Source of the DNA: Whitmania pigra
Lineage: Eukaryota > Annelida > Clitellata > Hirudinida > Haemopidae
DNA length: 64,000 nucleotides
Direction of reading: 5' to 3'
Assembly (NCBI GenBank): GCA_021613335.1
Contig: JAJTWR010000431.1
Span: 2,418,001-2,482,000 of the forward strand
The position numbers were made by a program, and so were the translations under genes. Positions within the stretch are counted from its first letter, which is position 1. The number at the start of each line of letters is the position of its first letter. Of this stretch, positions 33,460-43,777 are shown in pieces. The notes under the pieces are model-generated. The model did no database searches, was not told the origin of the DNA, and saw nothing but the letters and a program-made list of their open reading frames with translations.

Positions 33460-33569
33460 GACGCTCCTTGCCCGCATTTTGCTTAGTGAATTAAGGCGTG
33501 AATTCATTATTCCCCTGAGGGCATCGCCTCTCGTTACCATGATGGGGTGTAGCATACTACCGGTCCTTT

Positions 33570-33598
33570 AGAATAATCCAGAAAAATTCGATTGATAA
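33570..33598 (-). promoter_or_regulatory. candidate promoter of the OmpA/TSP3 gene
   Basis: On the minus strand, TTATCA (33598-33593) and TATTCT (33575-33570) are separated by 17 nt. Each matches the sigma-70 consensus at four of six positions, in the AT-rich region upstream of the start. Weak evidence from pattern only. Confidence 0.3.
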
Positions 33599-33885
33599 AT
33601 TTCAGGATATTGAAATTAAACTACCACCGCCGTGCCCACCTACATGCGATTTAATAAATGCAGAGAGATCCTGAATTCTCCGGGGGTGGCTTTTTTGTGA
33701 CAATCAAGCTACTTGGAAAAAAATTTCAGGAACCATAGCTAAGTAATTTTTGACTGGCTAGTGGAAATTCGTAATTTTGCGGCTTTTCCGCCCTGATCGA
33801 TAATTCTCTAAGAATATGCAGGACCGAATTTCCGTTGGTAATGCTCCAGGACTAATGAGCTCTCCCTTTTGGGTCGGAATTCCAG
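33599..33885. other. AT-rich intergenic region between the OmpA and patatin genes
   Basis: Together with the promoter segment this makes over 300 nt without a gene. It is clearly richer in A and T than its surroundings. A short GGGGGTGGCTTTTTT stretch near 33678-33694 resembles a terminator tail on the plus strand, but I see no convincing stem before it. The small open frame crossing from the patatin gene has no start signal or family likeness. Confidence 0.4.
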
Positions 33886-35193
33886 TCAGTACGAAAAAAA
33901 TGCTCGAATCTCCTCCCTCTTGCCGTGCGCATCTCTTTGACCCATCGAAATGAGCTCGTTGGCCCAGCTCCCATCGAACATCAGGTAGCTTGCGAGGTCT
34001 GCTTCGCGGGGAGAGCTGCCGTTGGCGACCCGGGAGAATAGCGCCTCGTAGAGGCGACCCATGGTCCAATCGTCGAGATGTTCCTGTAGGTGGGCCGTCG
34101 CCAGCTTCCCGATGTCGTCGGTGGGAGTGAAGGTGAGGGTCTCGATGCGCCGGTAGGCGGAGCCGCGCACGACGCGCAGCTTTTCTGCGAATTCGTCACG
34201 TTGCGCAGGGGTGAGCACCGTGTCGAGCACCTGCATGATCTCGTTGATGCGCTCTAAGTTGGAGACGTCGTTCGCGGGCGGATCCACGAGCAGCGCGTCG
34301 AAGACCTTCCCCAACAGAAACAGCATGTGCGGATAGCGCTCGGTGCCATCGGCGTCGAACTCCGGGTGCTCTGGAATGTTGGTTTGGCTCAAGTTGATCA
34401 CCACCAACTTTCCAGCTCCGGCGTGAATGGCTGAGGCGATGGGAGTGTTGAAGCGCAATCCGCCGTCCACATAGTAGCTGTCGCCAAGGCGGCGGGCGGG
34501 GAAGAGCATCGGCAAGGCCGCGCTCGCGAGGATGTGCTCGGGGGTAATCCGCTCCAAGTGTACGGAGAGCTTCTGGGTGGTGCTCCGCCGGAACGAGCCC
34601 TGGGGAGACACCTCGGCGAAGAGCGTCGTGAGGCCGCTGCCGATGTGCAGGGTGGCGATGACGAACGCCCGCAGGACATCCTCCCGGATGTTGTCGTGGA
34701 GCCGATTCCAGTCGATGCACGTGCGGATGATTTTTTCGATTTCGACCGTCTCCAGCACTGAGCGGCCGAACGTTTCGGCCTTTTTGTCTCGCTGATAGAG
34801 CCACCGGAACGGCGAGCGGATGCCGAAAATCTCACCTAACTTGAATCGGAAGTGGGTCTTCAAGTCGAGACTGCGCCAGATGCCGAGGAGCCCAACTATC
34901 GCGTGATCCGTACAGTGCGCGTTCGCCGCGAGATACGCTCCGTTGATGGCCCCGACCGAGGTGCCAGCGATGATGCGAAACGGCGCACTCTTCCGCTCGG
35001 AGCCGATGATGTCGAGGATTCCCTGGACGACGCCCGCCTCGTACGCGCCCCGGGCACCTCCGCCGGAGAGGACCAATCCTATGGAGTCGTTTTGGGTCAA
35101 GATCCCAAAGCTTATGCACGCACAGCGATCGCCCGCCAATTTTTGAACGTTCGCTCGTCGGCGCGTCGGTGCACCGGACAAGTCCGCTCGCAT
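33886..35193 (-). CDS. patatin-like phospholipase
   Basis: 435 residues if started at ATG 35193. The family homology starts only at TQNDSIGLVLSGGGARGAYEAG, so TTG 35100 (404 residues) is a serious alternative. Catalytic features are the oxyanion loop SGGGARGAYEAG, the nucleophile motif GTSVG and the Asp motif VDGGL, the Ser-Asp dyad of patatins. Helical C-terminal regions follow, with AEKLRVVRGSAYRRIETLTF. There is no signal peptide, so it is probably cytoplasmic or membrane-associated. It would release fatty acids from phospholipids. It is divergent from the coiled-coil gene, and the two starts are 48 to 141 nt apart. Confidence 0.9.
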   Translation of the reverse strand: MRADLSGAPTRRRANVQKLAGDRCACISFGILTQNDSIGLVLSGGGARGAYEAGVVQGILDIIGSERKSAPFRIIAGTSVGAINGAYLAANAHCTDHAIVGLLGIWRSLDLKTHFRFKLGEIFGIRSPFRWLYQRDKKAETFGRSVLETVEIEKIIRTCIDWNRLHDNIREDVLRAFVIATLHIGSGLTTLFAEVSPQGSFRRSTTQKLSVHLERITPEHILASAALPMLFPARRLGDSYYVDGGLRFNTPIASAIHAGAGKLVVINLSQTNIPEHPEFDADGTERYPHMLFLLGKVFDALLVDPPANDVSNLERINEIMQVLDTVLTPAQRDEFAEKLRVVRGSAYRRIETLTFTPTDDIGKLATAHLQEHLDDWTMGRLYEALFSRVANGSSPREADLASYLMFDGSWANELISMGQRDAHGKREEIRAFFSY

Positions 35194-35241
35194 AACAATT
35201 CGCTGGTCGAAGATTCCACCTTTTCTGAACTGCGGAGTAGA

Positions 35242-37251
35242 ATGGACCCCAGCGTGTCCTCCCCCAACTCCGACCAACCTCCGGATTCTTCCGACGGCGG
35301 CCAGTCACGCCGCGCTCCTCCTCCGCTCCCTCGCCGATCGATAGGGGGGCCGGTGGCTGCGCCAGCTGCAGCGGCGAGCGATGACCCCTTCGAGGAGGCG
35401 CCGGAGCCACGGATACCTCCGGGCGTCGACAACGAGGAAAAGCTCCGCATCTTTCGCGCCATCGTCAAATCCAAGACCGACGCGCTCGCCCGGGGCCGGA
35501 TGCTGTACTCCGCCGTCGAGGGCGAATCGCGTCAACTCCAGGACATGGTGGCGAAGCTCACCGAGCAGCTGAACCAGACCCGCAACCAACTCGCCGAGCT
35601 GGAGCAACTGCGCGGCGAGGCCACCAACGCTGTCGCGCTCCGACGTCAAGAGCTCGCTCGCGCCGAGGCCGCTGAACGCCGCGCCAAACTCCTCGAAGAC
35701 GAAGGCCAGGAATCAGAGAAAGAGCGCCGCGAACTATCTACGGCGCTCGCCCAGGTGGAGCAGCAACTTCTGGAGCTGCGCTCCGCACAATCGGAGCGCG
35801 AGGGTGAGGCCGAGGCAGTCTTGAGTGAATTGCAGACTCGCCAAGAAGAACTCAACTTAGCGCAGACCCAGATCGAAGGGCTCACGGCGTCTATCGACGA
35901 GACCCGCGCCGAAACGGCAAAGGTCGCGGCGGCCCTGGAAGAGACCCGCGAGGAGCTTGCGCGCTACCAAGCGCAGTCGACGGAACTGGCCAACCACATC
36001 GAAACGCTTGAGCGTCAGCGCGACGCGGTGCGTTCGGAACTGCTCACGGCCAAGTCCTCCCTAGAAGCGCAGCTCCAACAACGGGTAGACCTCGAAGGGG
36101 AGGCGCGGCAGCTCGAAAATCGCATCTCATCCTTTGAAACCCAGCTCGATGAATACCGCCAAGCCACCATCAGTCGGGACGAGCGGATTGACGAATTGGA
36201 AGCTGCGCTCCAAGCAGAGCGCGAGCAGGCCCAAGCCGAACTTGCCCAGGTGAAGGCCGACTTGTCCCAGGCCCAAGCGGAAGCATCGCAAGTGGGCGAG
36301 TACAGCGAGATGGTGGAGAAGCTCCAGGGTGAGCGCGAGAGCTCCCAGATGAGCTTGTCCCAAATGCGAGCCAAGCTCGACAGGACGAGCGACGAGGTGG
36401 CTCGTCTGGAAGCGGAGGTAGAGCAGCTCCGCCCGCTCGCCGACCGCACTCCGGTGCTGGAAGCAGAAGTCGAGCTGCTTCGTCCCATAGCAGAGCGCGT
36501 ACCAGAGCTGGAGGCTGAACTCGAACAGACAAGGCCGTCCGTCGATAGAGCGGCGGAACTCGAAGCGCAGCTCGCCTCCTTGGAGACTGAACTCGCCGAG
36601 GCGAAAGCCGGGTTGGACTCCTCAGAAGAGCTCCGGCAGCAGTCGGAAGAACTCCGTCAGCAATTGGAACAAGCGAACGTGCGCTTAGTCGATGGCGAAA
36701 CCGCACTCCGTTCTGCGTCGATGCGTCTCGACGAGCAGGGACGGGAACTCGAGAAATTGCGACGGGAGATTGAGGAAGGCAAGCGGGTTAAGCACATGCT
36801 CGAATTGCAGCTCGAGGAGAGCTTGGCCGAGCGCGAGGAACTCTCCCGCAGCGCGGAGCGAGGACAAGAGCGCGAGCTTGAAGTCGCGCGGTTGAAGAGC
36901 TCCATCGAAGCCCTCCAGAAAGAACTCGAAGTCGCACGCAGCGACAAGCCCGTAAGTGGCGCAGCGCACAACGAAGCTTTGGAGACCCGGGCCGCCGAAC
37001 TCGAAGCGCAGGCGGCAGTTTCCGCAGCGGCCATCGAAGAAGCCGAAGAAGAGGTCGTGCGCCTTCGGGAACAGCTGAAGGCTACCGAGCAGGCCGTTGG
37101 CAGGAGCGACGAGTTCGAACAACTGCGCGAACACAACGCTTCGCTCAAAAAGAAGCTCGCGAAAGCCGAGGTGGCCGTCGAGACCGCCACCTTGCTCCAA
37201 GCCAAAGTGGAGCGCCTTGAGACCGAGCTGAAGAAGCGTCGGCCGAGCTGA
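35242..37251 (+). CDS. long coiled-coil protein with Pro-rich N-terminus
   Basis: 669 residues from ATG 35242, with GGAG just upstream. The open frame extends further upstream but has no supporting signal there. The first 70 residues are disordered and Pro/Ser-rich (RRAPPPLPRRSIGGP). From about residue 75 to the end it is continuous heptad-type coiled coil (EQLNQTRNQLAELEQLRGEA and on). A 17-residue unit (ExExLRPxAxRxPxLEA) repeats three times around residues 392-442. There is no membrane span or receiver domain, so it is not an AglZ or FrzS orthologue by layout, although a scaffold role is plausible. It is followed by hemW after 8 nt. Function unknown. Confidence 0.85.
   Translation: MDPSVSSPNSDQPPDSSDGGQSRRAPPPLPRRSIGGPVAAPAAAASDDPFEEAPEPRIPPGVDNEEKLRIFRAIVKSKTDALARGRMLYSAVEGESRQLQDMVAKLTEQLNQTRNQLAELEQLRGEATNAVALRRQELARAEAAERRAKLLEDEGQESEKERRELSTALAQVEQQLLELRSAQSEREGEAEAVLSELQTRQEELNLAQTQIEGLTASIDETRAETAKVAAALEETREELARYQAQSTELANHIETLERQRDAVRSELLTAKSSLEAQLQQRVDLEGEARQLENRISSFETQLDEYRQATISRDERIDELEAALQAEREQAQAELAQVKADLSQAQAEASQVGEYSEMVEKLQGERESSQMSLSQMRAKLDRTSDEVARLEAEVEQLRPLADRTPVLEAEVELLRPIAERVPELEAELEQTRPSVDRAAELEAQLASLETELAEAKAGLDSSEELRQQSEELRQQLEQANVRLVDGETALRSASMRLDEQGRELEKLRREIEEGKRVKHMLELQLEESLAEREELSRSAERGQERELEVARLKSSIEALQKELEVARSDKPVSGAAHNEALETRAAELEAQAAVSAAAIEEAEEEVVRLREQLKATEQAVGRSDEFEQLREHNASLKKKLAKAEVAVETATLLQAKVERLETELKKRRPS
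36415..36567 (+). repeat. three tandem 51-bp repeats in the coiled-coil gene
   Basis: Units begin at 36415, 36466 and 36517 and code for EVEQLRPLADRTPVLEA, EVELLRPIAERVPELEA and ELEQTRPSVDRAAELEA. The period of 17 residues is not a multiple of seven and each unit has Pro, so the coil is probably interrupted here. Confidence 0.8.
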
Positions 37252-37259
37252 ACCGCGCC

Positions 37260-38459
37260 GTGCACGTCGACCGGCTCACCGGAATCTCCGCCGCTTCTTT
37301 CGGCGTGTACGTCCACTTCCCGTATTGCCTTGCGAAATGTCCGTACTGCGACTTCGCGTCGTTCCGCGCTCCCCCGGCCCTCGCCGAAGCGCAAGTGCGC
37401 TACACCGAAATGCTCCTCTGCGAGCTTGAGCTGCGCGGAAAAGCATTCACCGGTCGAGCGGTAGACTCCGTGTTCTTCGGCGGCGGTACGCCGTCGCTCT
37501 GGGAGCCGCGCCATGTAGAAGAGGTGCTGCGCCAGCTCCGGAGCACGTTTTCCTTCGCAACGGATGCGGAAGTGACCTTGGAAGCAAACCCGGGCGCGGT
37601 CGACCGACAGCGCTTTTGCGCCTACCGGGAGATAGGTTTCAATCGCCTTTCCATCGGTGGCCAAAGCTTCGCGCCGAAGCTGCTCCGAGCGCTGGGGCGC
37701 ATTCATGGACCGGACGAAATCGGCGCTGCGGTCGACATGGCCCGCGCCGCTGGCTTCGAAGACATCTCCCTCGACTTCATCTACGGAATCCCCGGACAAA
37801 CCGTGGAACTCGCTCGCGAGGATGCGCAGCGAGCAGTGGCGCTCCGTCCCACGCATCTGTCGGCCTATGCCTTGACGCTCGGCGAGGAGTACCTCTCGAT
37901 GCCGGTGCCGCTCGGCAAGGCCTGGGAGCGCAAGAAGGTTCCGCTCCCCGAAGACGCCGACGTGGTGCAACTGCAGCGGGCCATTGCCGAGGTCTATAGC
38001 GAAGCGGGATTCTCGCGCTACGAAGTGTCGAACTACGCGAAGCCGGGGTTTCACTCTCGCCACAACGCGCTCTACTGGACCCAAGGCGAATGTTTTGCAG
38101 TAGGAGTGGGGGCAGTGGGCACGCTCGTTGAAGCGGATGCAAGGCGTATTCGCTATGCTAATGAGCGTACGGTGGAGAGCTATATCTCGCGGCTTGCGCT
38201 CGGGAACTTGCCGGAAACGAGTCGGGAAGCACTTTCGAAACGCGAACTTTTCGTCGAAAGAGTGATGCTTGGTTTGAGACTGGTGAATGGTGTCGACGTG
38301 GCGGGTCTCTGCTCGGAAGTGGGCGAGCCCATGGAAGAGCGGTCTCGCAGTTGGGCTTTTTTAGAGAAACACGGTCTTGGATACGTGCAGGACGGACGCT
38401 GGGCACTCACTCCCCGAGGATTTGACGTGCATTTCGAAGTCTGCAGCCGAATTCTCTAA
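37260..38459 (+). CDS. hemW: HemW-like radical SAM heme chaperone
   Basis: 399 residues from GTG 37260. The CxxxCxxC cluster (C23, C27, C30 in VHFPYCLAKCPYCDF) binds the 4Fe-4S cluster. Other motifs are FFGGGTPSLW, TLEANPGAVD, RLSIGGQSF, LDFIYGIPGQT and YEVSNYAKPG. The HemW C-terminal domain is present. HemW inserts heme into respiratory enzymes; it was formerly called an oxygen-independent coproporphyrinogen III oxidase but lacks the fourth cysteine pattern of HemN. It is 8 nt after the coiled-coil gene and 5 nt before the lipoprotein gene. Confidence 0.93.
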   Translation: MHVDRLTGISAASFGVYVHFPYCLAKCPYCDFASFRAPPALAEAQVRYTEMLLCELELRGKAFTGRAVDSVFFGGGTPSLWEPRHVEEVLRQLRSTFSFATDAEVTLEANPGAVDRQRFCAYREIGFNRLSIGGQSFAPKLLRALGRIHGPDEIGAAVDMARAAGFEDISLDFIYGIPGQTVELAREDAQRAVALRPTHLSAYALTLGEEYLSMPVPLGKAWERKKVPLPEDADVVQLQRAIAEVYSEAGFSRYEVSNYAKPGFHSRHNALYWTQGECFAVGVGAVGTLVEADARRIRYANERTVESYISRLALGNLPETSREALSKRELFVERVMLGLRLVNGVDVAGLCSEVGEPMEERSRSWAFLEKHGLGYVQDGRWALTPRGFDVHFEVCSRIL

Positions 38460-38464
38460 AGTAC

Positions 38465-40816
38465 ATGTACACGCGCATGTCACACCTGTCGGTAGCTGGA
38501 CTCCTGGCGGTGCTCGTGTGCGCCGGCTGCGACAACGATGTCAAAATCACTAGGAGCGCCGGTGGGCTTTGGATATCCCCGGAGAGCATTGATTTCGGAC
38601 GGGCCATTCAAGGGACGACTCCGACCCAACTGCTGCGACTCGGCACCTCCAGCCGGAACAGCGTGCAGGTGCGGATTACGGTGCAGGGCCCGTTCCAATC
38701 GCAGCGGGTGGTGGAGGTTCCCGGAGCGAGCTTCGTGGAGGTTCCGATTCGGTTCAGCGCTGGCGAAGGCGACGCCAAAGGGACCGTCATCCTCGATGCG
38801 AACAACGGCGAGCACTTTGAAGTTCCGCTGACCGGCTTTGGGGTGAAGTCGAAGCCCTGCGTGCCCCGGGGCCCCTGCTACGAGTCGACGTTCAACGTCG
38901 AGTCCGGGGGCTGCGTTGAGCGTCTCGCTCCCCCCGGCGCCATCTGCACTCCGAGCGACCTCTGCACCACTGACGGGCGGTGCGTCGAGGGACAATGCGT
39001 GGGCAGACCTCGGACCTGCAACGACGACAACGTCTGCACCCGCGACGCCTGCGACTCAGCGATTGGATGCATCAACCAGCAGATTTCGTGCCCAGGGCCG
39101 TCGGGACCTTGCAAGTACTCCACCTGCCACCCGACGCGCGGCTGCGGTGAAGCGAACCGGGACCCCCTCTCCTTGTGCGGGCCGGTGTCCTGCAAGCAGG
39201 CAAGTGTCTGCGGTCTCATCGGGGACTGCTTGACGACGACCTTCACCGAAGGCTTTCCCTGCCAATTCGAGGTCGCTTGCTTACCTGCGGGCACATGCCA
39301 CGCTGGAGAGTGCAAGGTGGGCGACCCCAAGCAGTGGCGCCCGCAGTGGAGCGCGCCGGTTTCCTACAAGCCGGGAACGGCCGCGAATGCCATTTTGGAT
39401 AGCAACTCGGGCATCTACTTCAGCGCCTGCGGGCTAAGTCCTCCGCCGGACACCTCGGACGGCGGGACCGATGCCGGTACTGATGCGGGAGGCGACTGGT
39501 GCGGGCTCGTCTCGTATACCCGAGGCGGCATTGAGCGGTACGCGATACCCCAAGAGGCCGATGCTGGGCCGCCGATGCTCATTCACTTGTCCGGGCGAGG
39601 AGCGTTGTTGCTTGGAGAGAAAGCGGCGGCGTACCATTCACTCGCGACCGGCGAAGAGAAACTCGTTGCGCCCATTGCCCGCAACGCAGTTGCCAGTGTG
39701 GCGATGCTCCCGAGTGGAGAGGTCGCCTTCGCCGAACAGGATGGCGGGGTGCTCTTGTGGACGCTCGACGGCGGCCTCGAGCACATCGACGACGCCGGTG
39801 CAACGACGACGCTCGCCGCTGATAGGACTGGGGAATTGTACTCCCTGTCGGCGAGCGGCGAGGAAGGCCACCTGCGCCAGTTGCAGCGCACGGATGCGGG
39901 CTGGAAGGCCACCGAGATCACCGTTCCGGTGTGGAACCAGACGCTGACGGTCGTTCAGGGGCGGGTCGTCGCCGGGAATCGTTCGCTCGTACGCTTCGAG
40001 GCGAACAAGGCTCCGGTGGTGCAGGAGATTCTCCTGAACCCGACGCCCTCGGCGAAATTCGATGTGAAGGCGTTCCAAGATGCAGGGTTCACCTTTCAAC
40101 TTCCAGAGCCTGCTGACGGGGGAGCCCCAGACCCCGGTGCCGGAAATGCAGACGCCGGTGACGCGGGTAGCTCGGTTGACGCCGGCAGTCTGGGTGACGC
40201 GGCAACTCCAGACGATGGTGGGGACGGTGGGAATCCAGCAGACGCCGGGGACATCCGCGATGCTGGCTCTGATGCCGGTGCTCCCGACGCTGGCACCTCG
40301 CTATGGGCGGGTCCCTACTGGAACCGCGGCCCGCTCCAGAGCTTTGACCGGACCGTCTTCTTCGGGATGCGCTGTCCGGCGCCGCTTGCTACCTGCGGAG
40401 AGGCTCAGCGGGAGCGGGCGCTGTGGAGCTGGGAGATTTCGCTCCTGACCGGGGTTGAAACCACCCAGACGCAGCTCTTTCTGCCATCCATCCCCGTACA
40501 GCTCGACGACGCGATGCTCGTCGAAACCCAAATCGGCAATGCCTACGCGGTGCTGATTCACGAGAATGGCGACGGCGGCGAAGGCACTGCTGCGATGGCG
40601 CTCATCTCCGACGGCGGCGCGAGCATGGTGTGCAAGCTCTACGGCACGCCGGGCATCGTCCAAGCGGCGCGCTTCGAAAGCGAACGGTTGACGGTTCTCA
40701 TCCGGACTCCTGCCGGGAAGTACGTGCTCGAATCCTACGCGCTCCCCGGCATCACTGCGCCGGGAGTAGGCTGGCCGAACAGTTCCGGACGCTTCGGCAC
40801 CCGGACCGCTTACTAA
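38465..40816 (+). CDS. cysteine-rich lipoprotein with DAG-rich linker
   Basis: 783 residues from ATG 38465 (ATG 38477 is an alternative). The lipoprotein signal has a lipobox ending AGC at residue 22. Residues about 35-125 look like an ASH/Ig-like beta domain (SIDFGRAIQGTTPTQLLRLG). A Cys-rich segment follows (about 130-275, with repeats such as CTRDACDSAIGC). The rest is beta-rich and propeller-like, split by two Asp-Ala-Gly-Ser runs. This style is common in Myxococcota surface lipoproteins, but I know no function for it. It is probably anchored in the outer membrane. It ends convergently with the LarA-like gene, 21 nt apart. Confidence 0.8.
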   Translation: MYTRMSHLSVAGLLAVLVCAGCDNDVKITRSAGGLWISPESIDFGRAIQGTTPTQLLRLGTSSRNSVQVRITVQGPFQSQRVVEVPGASFVEVPIRFSAGEGDAKGTVILDANNGEHFEVPLTGFGVKSKPCVPRGPCYESTFNVESGGCVERLAPPGAICTPSDLCTTDGRCVEGQCVGRPRTCNDDNVCTRDACDSAIGCINQQISCPGPSGPCKYSTCHPTRGCGEANRDPLSLCGPVSCKQASVCGLIGDCLTTTFTEGFPCQFEVACLPAGTCHAGECKVGDPKQWRPQWSAPVSYKPGTAANAILDSNSGIYFSACGLSPPPDTSDGGTDAGTDAGGDWCGLVSYTRGGIERYAIPQEADAGPPMLIHLSGRGALLLGEKAAAYHSLATGEEKLVAPIARNAVASVAMLPSGEVAFAEQDGGVLLWTLDGGLEHIDDAGATTTLAADRTGELYSLSASGEEGHLRQLQRTDAGWKATEITVPVWNQTLTVVQGRVVAGNRSLVRFEANKAPVVQEILLNPTPSAKFDVKAFQDAGFTFQLPEPADGGAPDPGAGNADAGDAGSSVDAGSLGDAATPDDGGDGGNPADAGDIRDAGSDAGAPDAGTSLWAGPYWNRGPLQSFDRTVFFGMRCPAPLATCGEAQRERALWSWEISLLTGVETTQTQLFLPSIPVQLDDAMLVETQIGNAYAVLIHENGDGGEGTAAMALISDGGASMVCKLYGTPGIVQAARFESERLTVLIRTPAGKYVLESYALPGITAPGVGWPNSSGRFGTRTAY
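40105..40300 (+). repeat. low-complexity DAG-coding segment
   Basis: A run coding mostly for Asp, Ala, Gly and Ser (DAGDAGSSVDAGSLGDA type units). It probably forms a flexible linker between two folded parts of the lipoprotein. A shorter run occurs near 39460-39500. Confidence 0.75.
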
Positions 40817-40837
40817 AGGTACGCGTAGCCCGCGGCG

Positions 40838-41296
40838 TTACGGGCGCACGTCGGCTTGGAGTATCGGCGGCAGGTGTAGGAAGGTGATGGAGGCGTTGCG
40901 CCCCATGTGTCCACGGGCAAGCTCAATCGCCTCGGCGAGCGTCGCCGTGCGGTCCCAACCCATGATGCTCGGCACGTGGTTGTTCTCCGCTCCAGCGGCG
41001 ATGACTTTGCTCACCCACTGACGACCATTCTCGCCCCAGTAGTACATGTAGAAGGGGTGAGCGCCGTGGTACGAGTGCCCCTTGCGGTACAGGTGCACGT
41101 AGCTTGGGTTCTCGGCGAATTCCCGCTCGTACTTGTGTTCGAGCTTCATCGCGTCGCGAGTCTCGGTGAGGCAGCGGTTGAAGAATTCGATGTAGGGCGC
41201 GTGGTGATCCGGATCGAACTCGTCGAAACACGGATGGGTGAAGATGATGACCCCGCCTTTCTTCACCGCCGGGACGCCCCGGTTCAGGTTGAAGAG

Positions 41297-41329
<33 letters not shown>

Positions 41330-42487
41330 ATTGAGGATGCTGTTGACGTTGTAGGGCGAGATGTACGGGATGCCGTAAATCAGGATGTCCGCGGGACCCT
41401 TGACCGGCACCGAGTACTGCTTCCAGTTCATCTCCAGCGTCTTCTGGTGGGTGGGTTCGGTGGCCCCGGCGAACACCGCAGTGATGTCGTAGGGCGAGGC
41501 GATTTTCGAGAAGATGCGGCGCTTCAAGGGGCGCGAGAGCTTCGAGAGCGCAAAGCGGGTGGCCTTGAGTTTGATGCGGTCGAGCTCGGTGAAGTGCTCC
41601 TCTTTCTTCATGAGGAAGCTCATCGAGTCATCGAACATGCGGTTGTTCACGCTGGTCTCGATGTGGAAGACCTTGAGCGACGAGTCGATGACCCGGCCAA
41701 TGCGCTCGGTGGAACGGTGGAGCGCTGAGCGAGCGGGCTCCATGTACGACTCGGAGTCGCGGATAGTCTTGGTGTTGTGGTGGCTGCGCAGCGACTCGTA
41801 GTTCGCAAGCCCGGTGCCGACCGACTTGTGTCCCCCGTCCATGGGGACCAAGTTGATGTTCACGTAGATGACGAGGTCCGACTCGGCGGCGCGGCGGTTA
41901 ATCGCCACCACTTCGTTGTGCGAGGTGCGCTCCAACTCGACGATGCCGTCGGGGTCTTCCGCGTCGTGGTTGTAGTAGCGGTCCGGGTAGAACGCGTTGT
42001 GGATTTTGGTTCCCACCATGCGCTTCATTTCGTCTTCGGTGAGGCGGCGATGAAGGGCGGTCGCGATGATGATGTGGATGTCGTCCACGCCGGAATCGGC
42101 GAGCAGTTCGAGCACCACCTCCAACACCTGCTGCCGGATGTCCGGAGTGCGCATCGGCGGCAGCGGGAGCGAGATGTCGTCGAGGGCGATGGTGACCTTC
42201 ATCCCCGGGCTCAAGAGCGCGTGGAGCGGGTCCATGCCCTCCGGGTGGTTGATCGCGTAGCGGATAGCCGCCTTGACGTTGGGCACGCCCTGCAGCGGCG
42301 GCCGGGGGAAAACCACTTGGGTGCCCTCGGGCAGGTCTTCAAGCCAGAAGTCCTCACCGAAGAACATGACCCGCGGAGGGGAGCCGCGCTCCTGGATGAC
42401 GATGTGCGAGTCTTCTTCGTAGAGGGATTTAAGCGTCTTGAGCGGGCGCATCTGTGGGTTTTCGAACGGCGGACGGGCAATCGTCAA
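40838..42487 (-). CDS. LarA-like (DUF2088, lactate racemase N-domain) protein
   Basis: 549 residues if started at TTG 42487, which overlaps the upstream stop (TTGA); ATG 42451 is the alternative, and neither has a good Shine-Dalgarno site. The LarA-type N-domain is seen in [37 protein letters not shown] and [16 protein letters not shown]. The C-terminal half is longer and differs from true LarA, so nickel-pincer racemase activity should not be assumed. Similar large forms occur in other deltaproteobacteria, with unknown substrate. There is no signal peptide. It follows the unknown exported gene in the same transcription unit. Confidence 0.75.
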
Positions 42488-43758
42488 GGAGAACCAATCG
42501 GAGCCCCGGCGCGGGCGTTTTCGATGGCGAGGATGAGATGGGAGGCGGGGTCGGCGTGGCGGTAGCCGGTGCGGAACTTGAGCGGCCGTTTGGGGGCCTC
42601 GGAGAAGGCTTTGTCGAGGTCTGCTTGGCGGTAGTTTCGAAAGGCGCGCTGATTCGGGCGGGAGTAGGTGCCGTAAAGGACGACGTGCCAGCGGTCGTTG
42701 TCGAAGTAGCGGAACGGCAACCCGCTGTCGTCCTGCAGCACCGAGGCCGAGCGCGCGAGCAAGTAGCTCCGGGTGATGGAGAAGGCGTTGTCGTGCAGAA
42801 TGAAGGAGGCGGCCTTCAAGAACACGTTCGGAAGGCCCTGCGCTTCGAGGAATTTGAAGAACTCCGGATAGCGGGAGACCGACGGGTTAATGAGGTTGAG
42901 TCGGATGTAATACAGGTACCGAAGCTGGCCGTCGCGCTCCAGGGTCACGCGCCAGCCGGTGGGGCCATTGCCGTCGGGGCGGGCGACGACCATGGGGGTG
43001 CCGTCTTGGGCGATAGTGACTGCGTCTAAGCCACGGATGTGCTCCCCCATGCGCGCGAGTTCCGCCAAGATGACCGGCAGCACGCCCCGGAATGGCGAGG
43101 CGCTCATGTGGCCGCCCATTTGGCTTGTGACAAAAAAGCTCTGGAGCAGCGCTCCGCGGAGAGTTGTGCGCAGCGAAGCTAGCGCTTGGAAGACGACTTT
43201 CGTAGGGGCATTCGCAAAATCGGGGATGAGGTAGCCCGGATTTTCAAGCCCGCCGAGCACCATCACCGGCGCTTTGGGGTAGAGGAGGTTAGCGGTCAGC
43301 GCATCCGGCCCGCCAAAGAGGTACACGAGTGGCCGCGAACCGTTGATTTTCGGAGCGAGCTCCTGCTCCTGGAATTCGCGCATGGCGATGAGGCGTTCTT
43401 TCTCGAGGCGATCCCAACTCGCGTTGAAGGCCGCTGCGTGCGCTTTCCACTGCGGGGTCTCCTCCAACTTGGCGAAGGGACCACCGGCGGGGCCGGGCAA
43501 ACCGGCGAGGAAGCGGGCGATGGCGTCGACATCCTGGGTCGTCGACGCTATTGGAGCTGCCTCCGTCGCCGGACCTGCATCGGGGGGGCCAGCGTTGTCC
43601 GCTTCCTCGGCGCTGTTCGCTTCGACGAGCGGCGGTTCGACGCTCGAAAAAGAGCCTCCATCGGCGGCGCTTGCTGATGGTAGAAGCAGTGCCAAAGCGA
43701 GCAACATCGCCGCCCTTGATTCGCGAGCCCGTTCCGAGTTCAAGGCGTTATTCCTCAT
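42484..43758 (-). CDS. exported protein of unknown function
   Basis: 424 residues if started at ATG 43758 ([20 protein letters not shown]); ATG 43707 would keep the signal peptide ([18 protein letters not shown]). An Ala/Glu/Pro linker (to about residue 80) precedes a compact domain with [34 protein letters not shown] and [21 protein letters not shown] recognise no family. It is probably periplasmic. It diverges from uvrA with only 19 nt between the starts and is coupled to the LarA-like gene downstream. Confidence 0.7.
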   Translation of the reverse strand: MRNNALNSERARESRAAMLLALALLLPSASAADGGSFSSVEPPLVEANSAEEADNAGPPDAGPATEAAPIASTTQDVDAIARFLAGLPGPAGGPFAKLEETPQWKAHAAAFNASWDRLEKERLIAMREFQEQELAPKINGSRPLVYLFGGPDALTANLLYPKAPVMVLGGLENPGYLIPDFANAPTKVVFQALASLRTTLRGALLQSFFVTSQMGGHMSASPFRGVLPVILAELARMGEHIRGLDAVTIAQDGTPMVVARPDGNGPTGWRVTLERDGQLRYLYYIRLNLINPSVSRYPEFFKFLEAQGLPNVFLKAASFILHDNAFSITRSYLLARSASVLQDDSGLPFRYFDNDRWHVVLYGTYSRPNQRAFRNYRQADLDKAFSEAPKRPLKFRTGYRHADPASHLILAIENARAGAPIGSP

Positions 43759-43777
43759 TCGAGCCCCGAGATCCCGC

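Noticed and set aside
33758..34069. Small minus-strand frame spanning the patatin end and the AT-rich spacer
   Set aside because: Mostly an alternative frame of the patatin gene; no start signal or recognisable protein.
34852..35241. 130-codon upstream extension of the coiled-coil gene
   Set aside because: It is antisense to the patatin gene and has no coiled-coil or other features; ATG 35242 has a good Shine-Dalgarno site.
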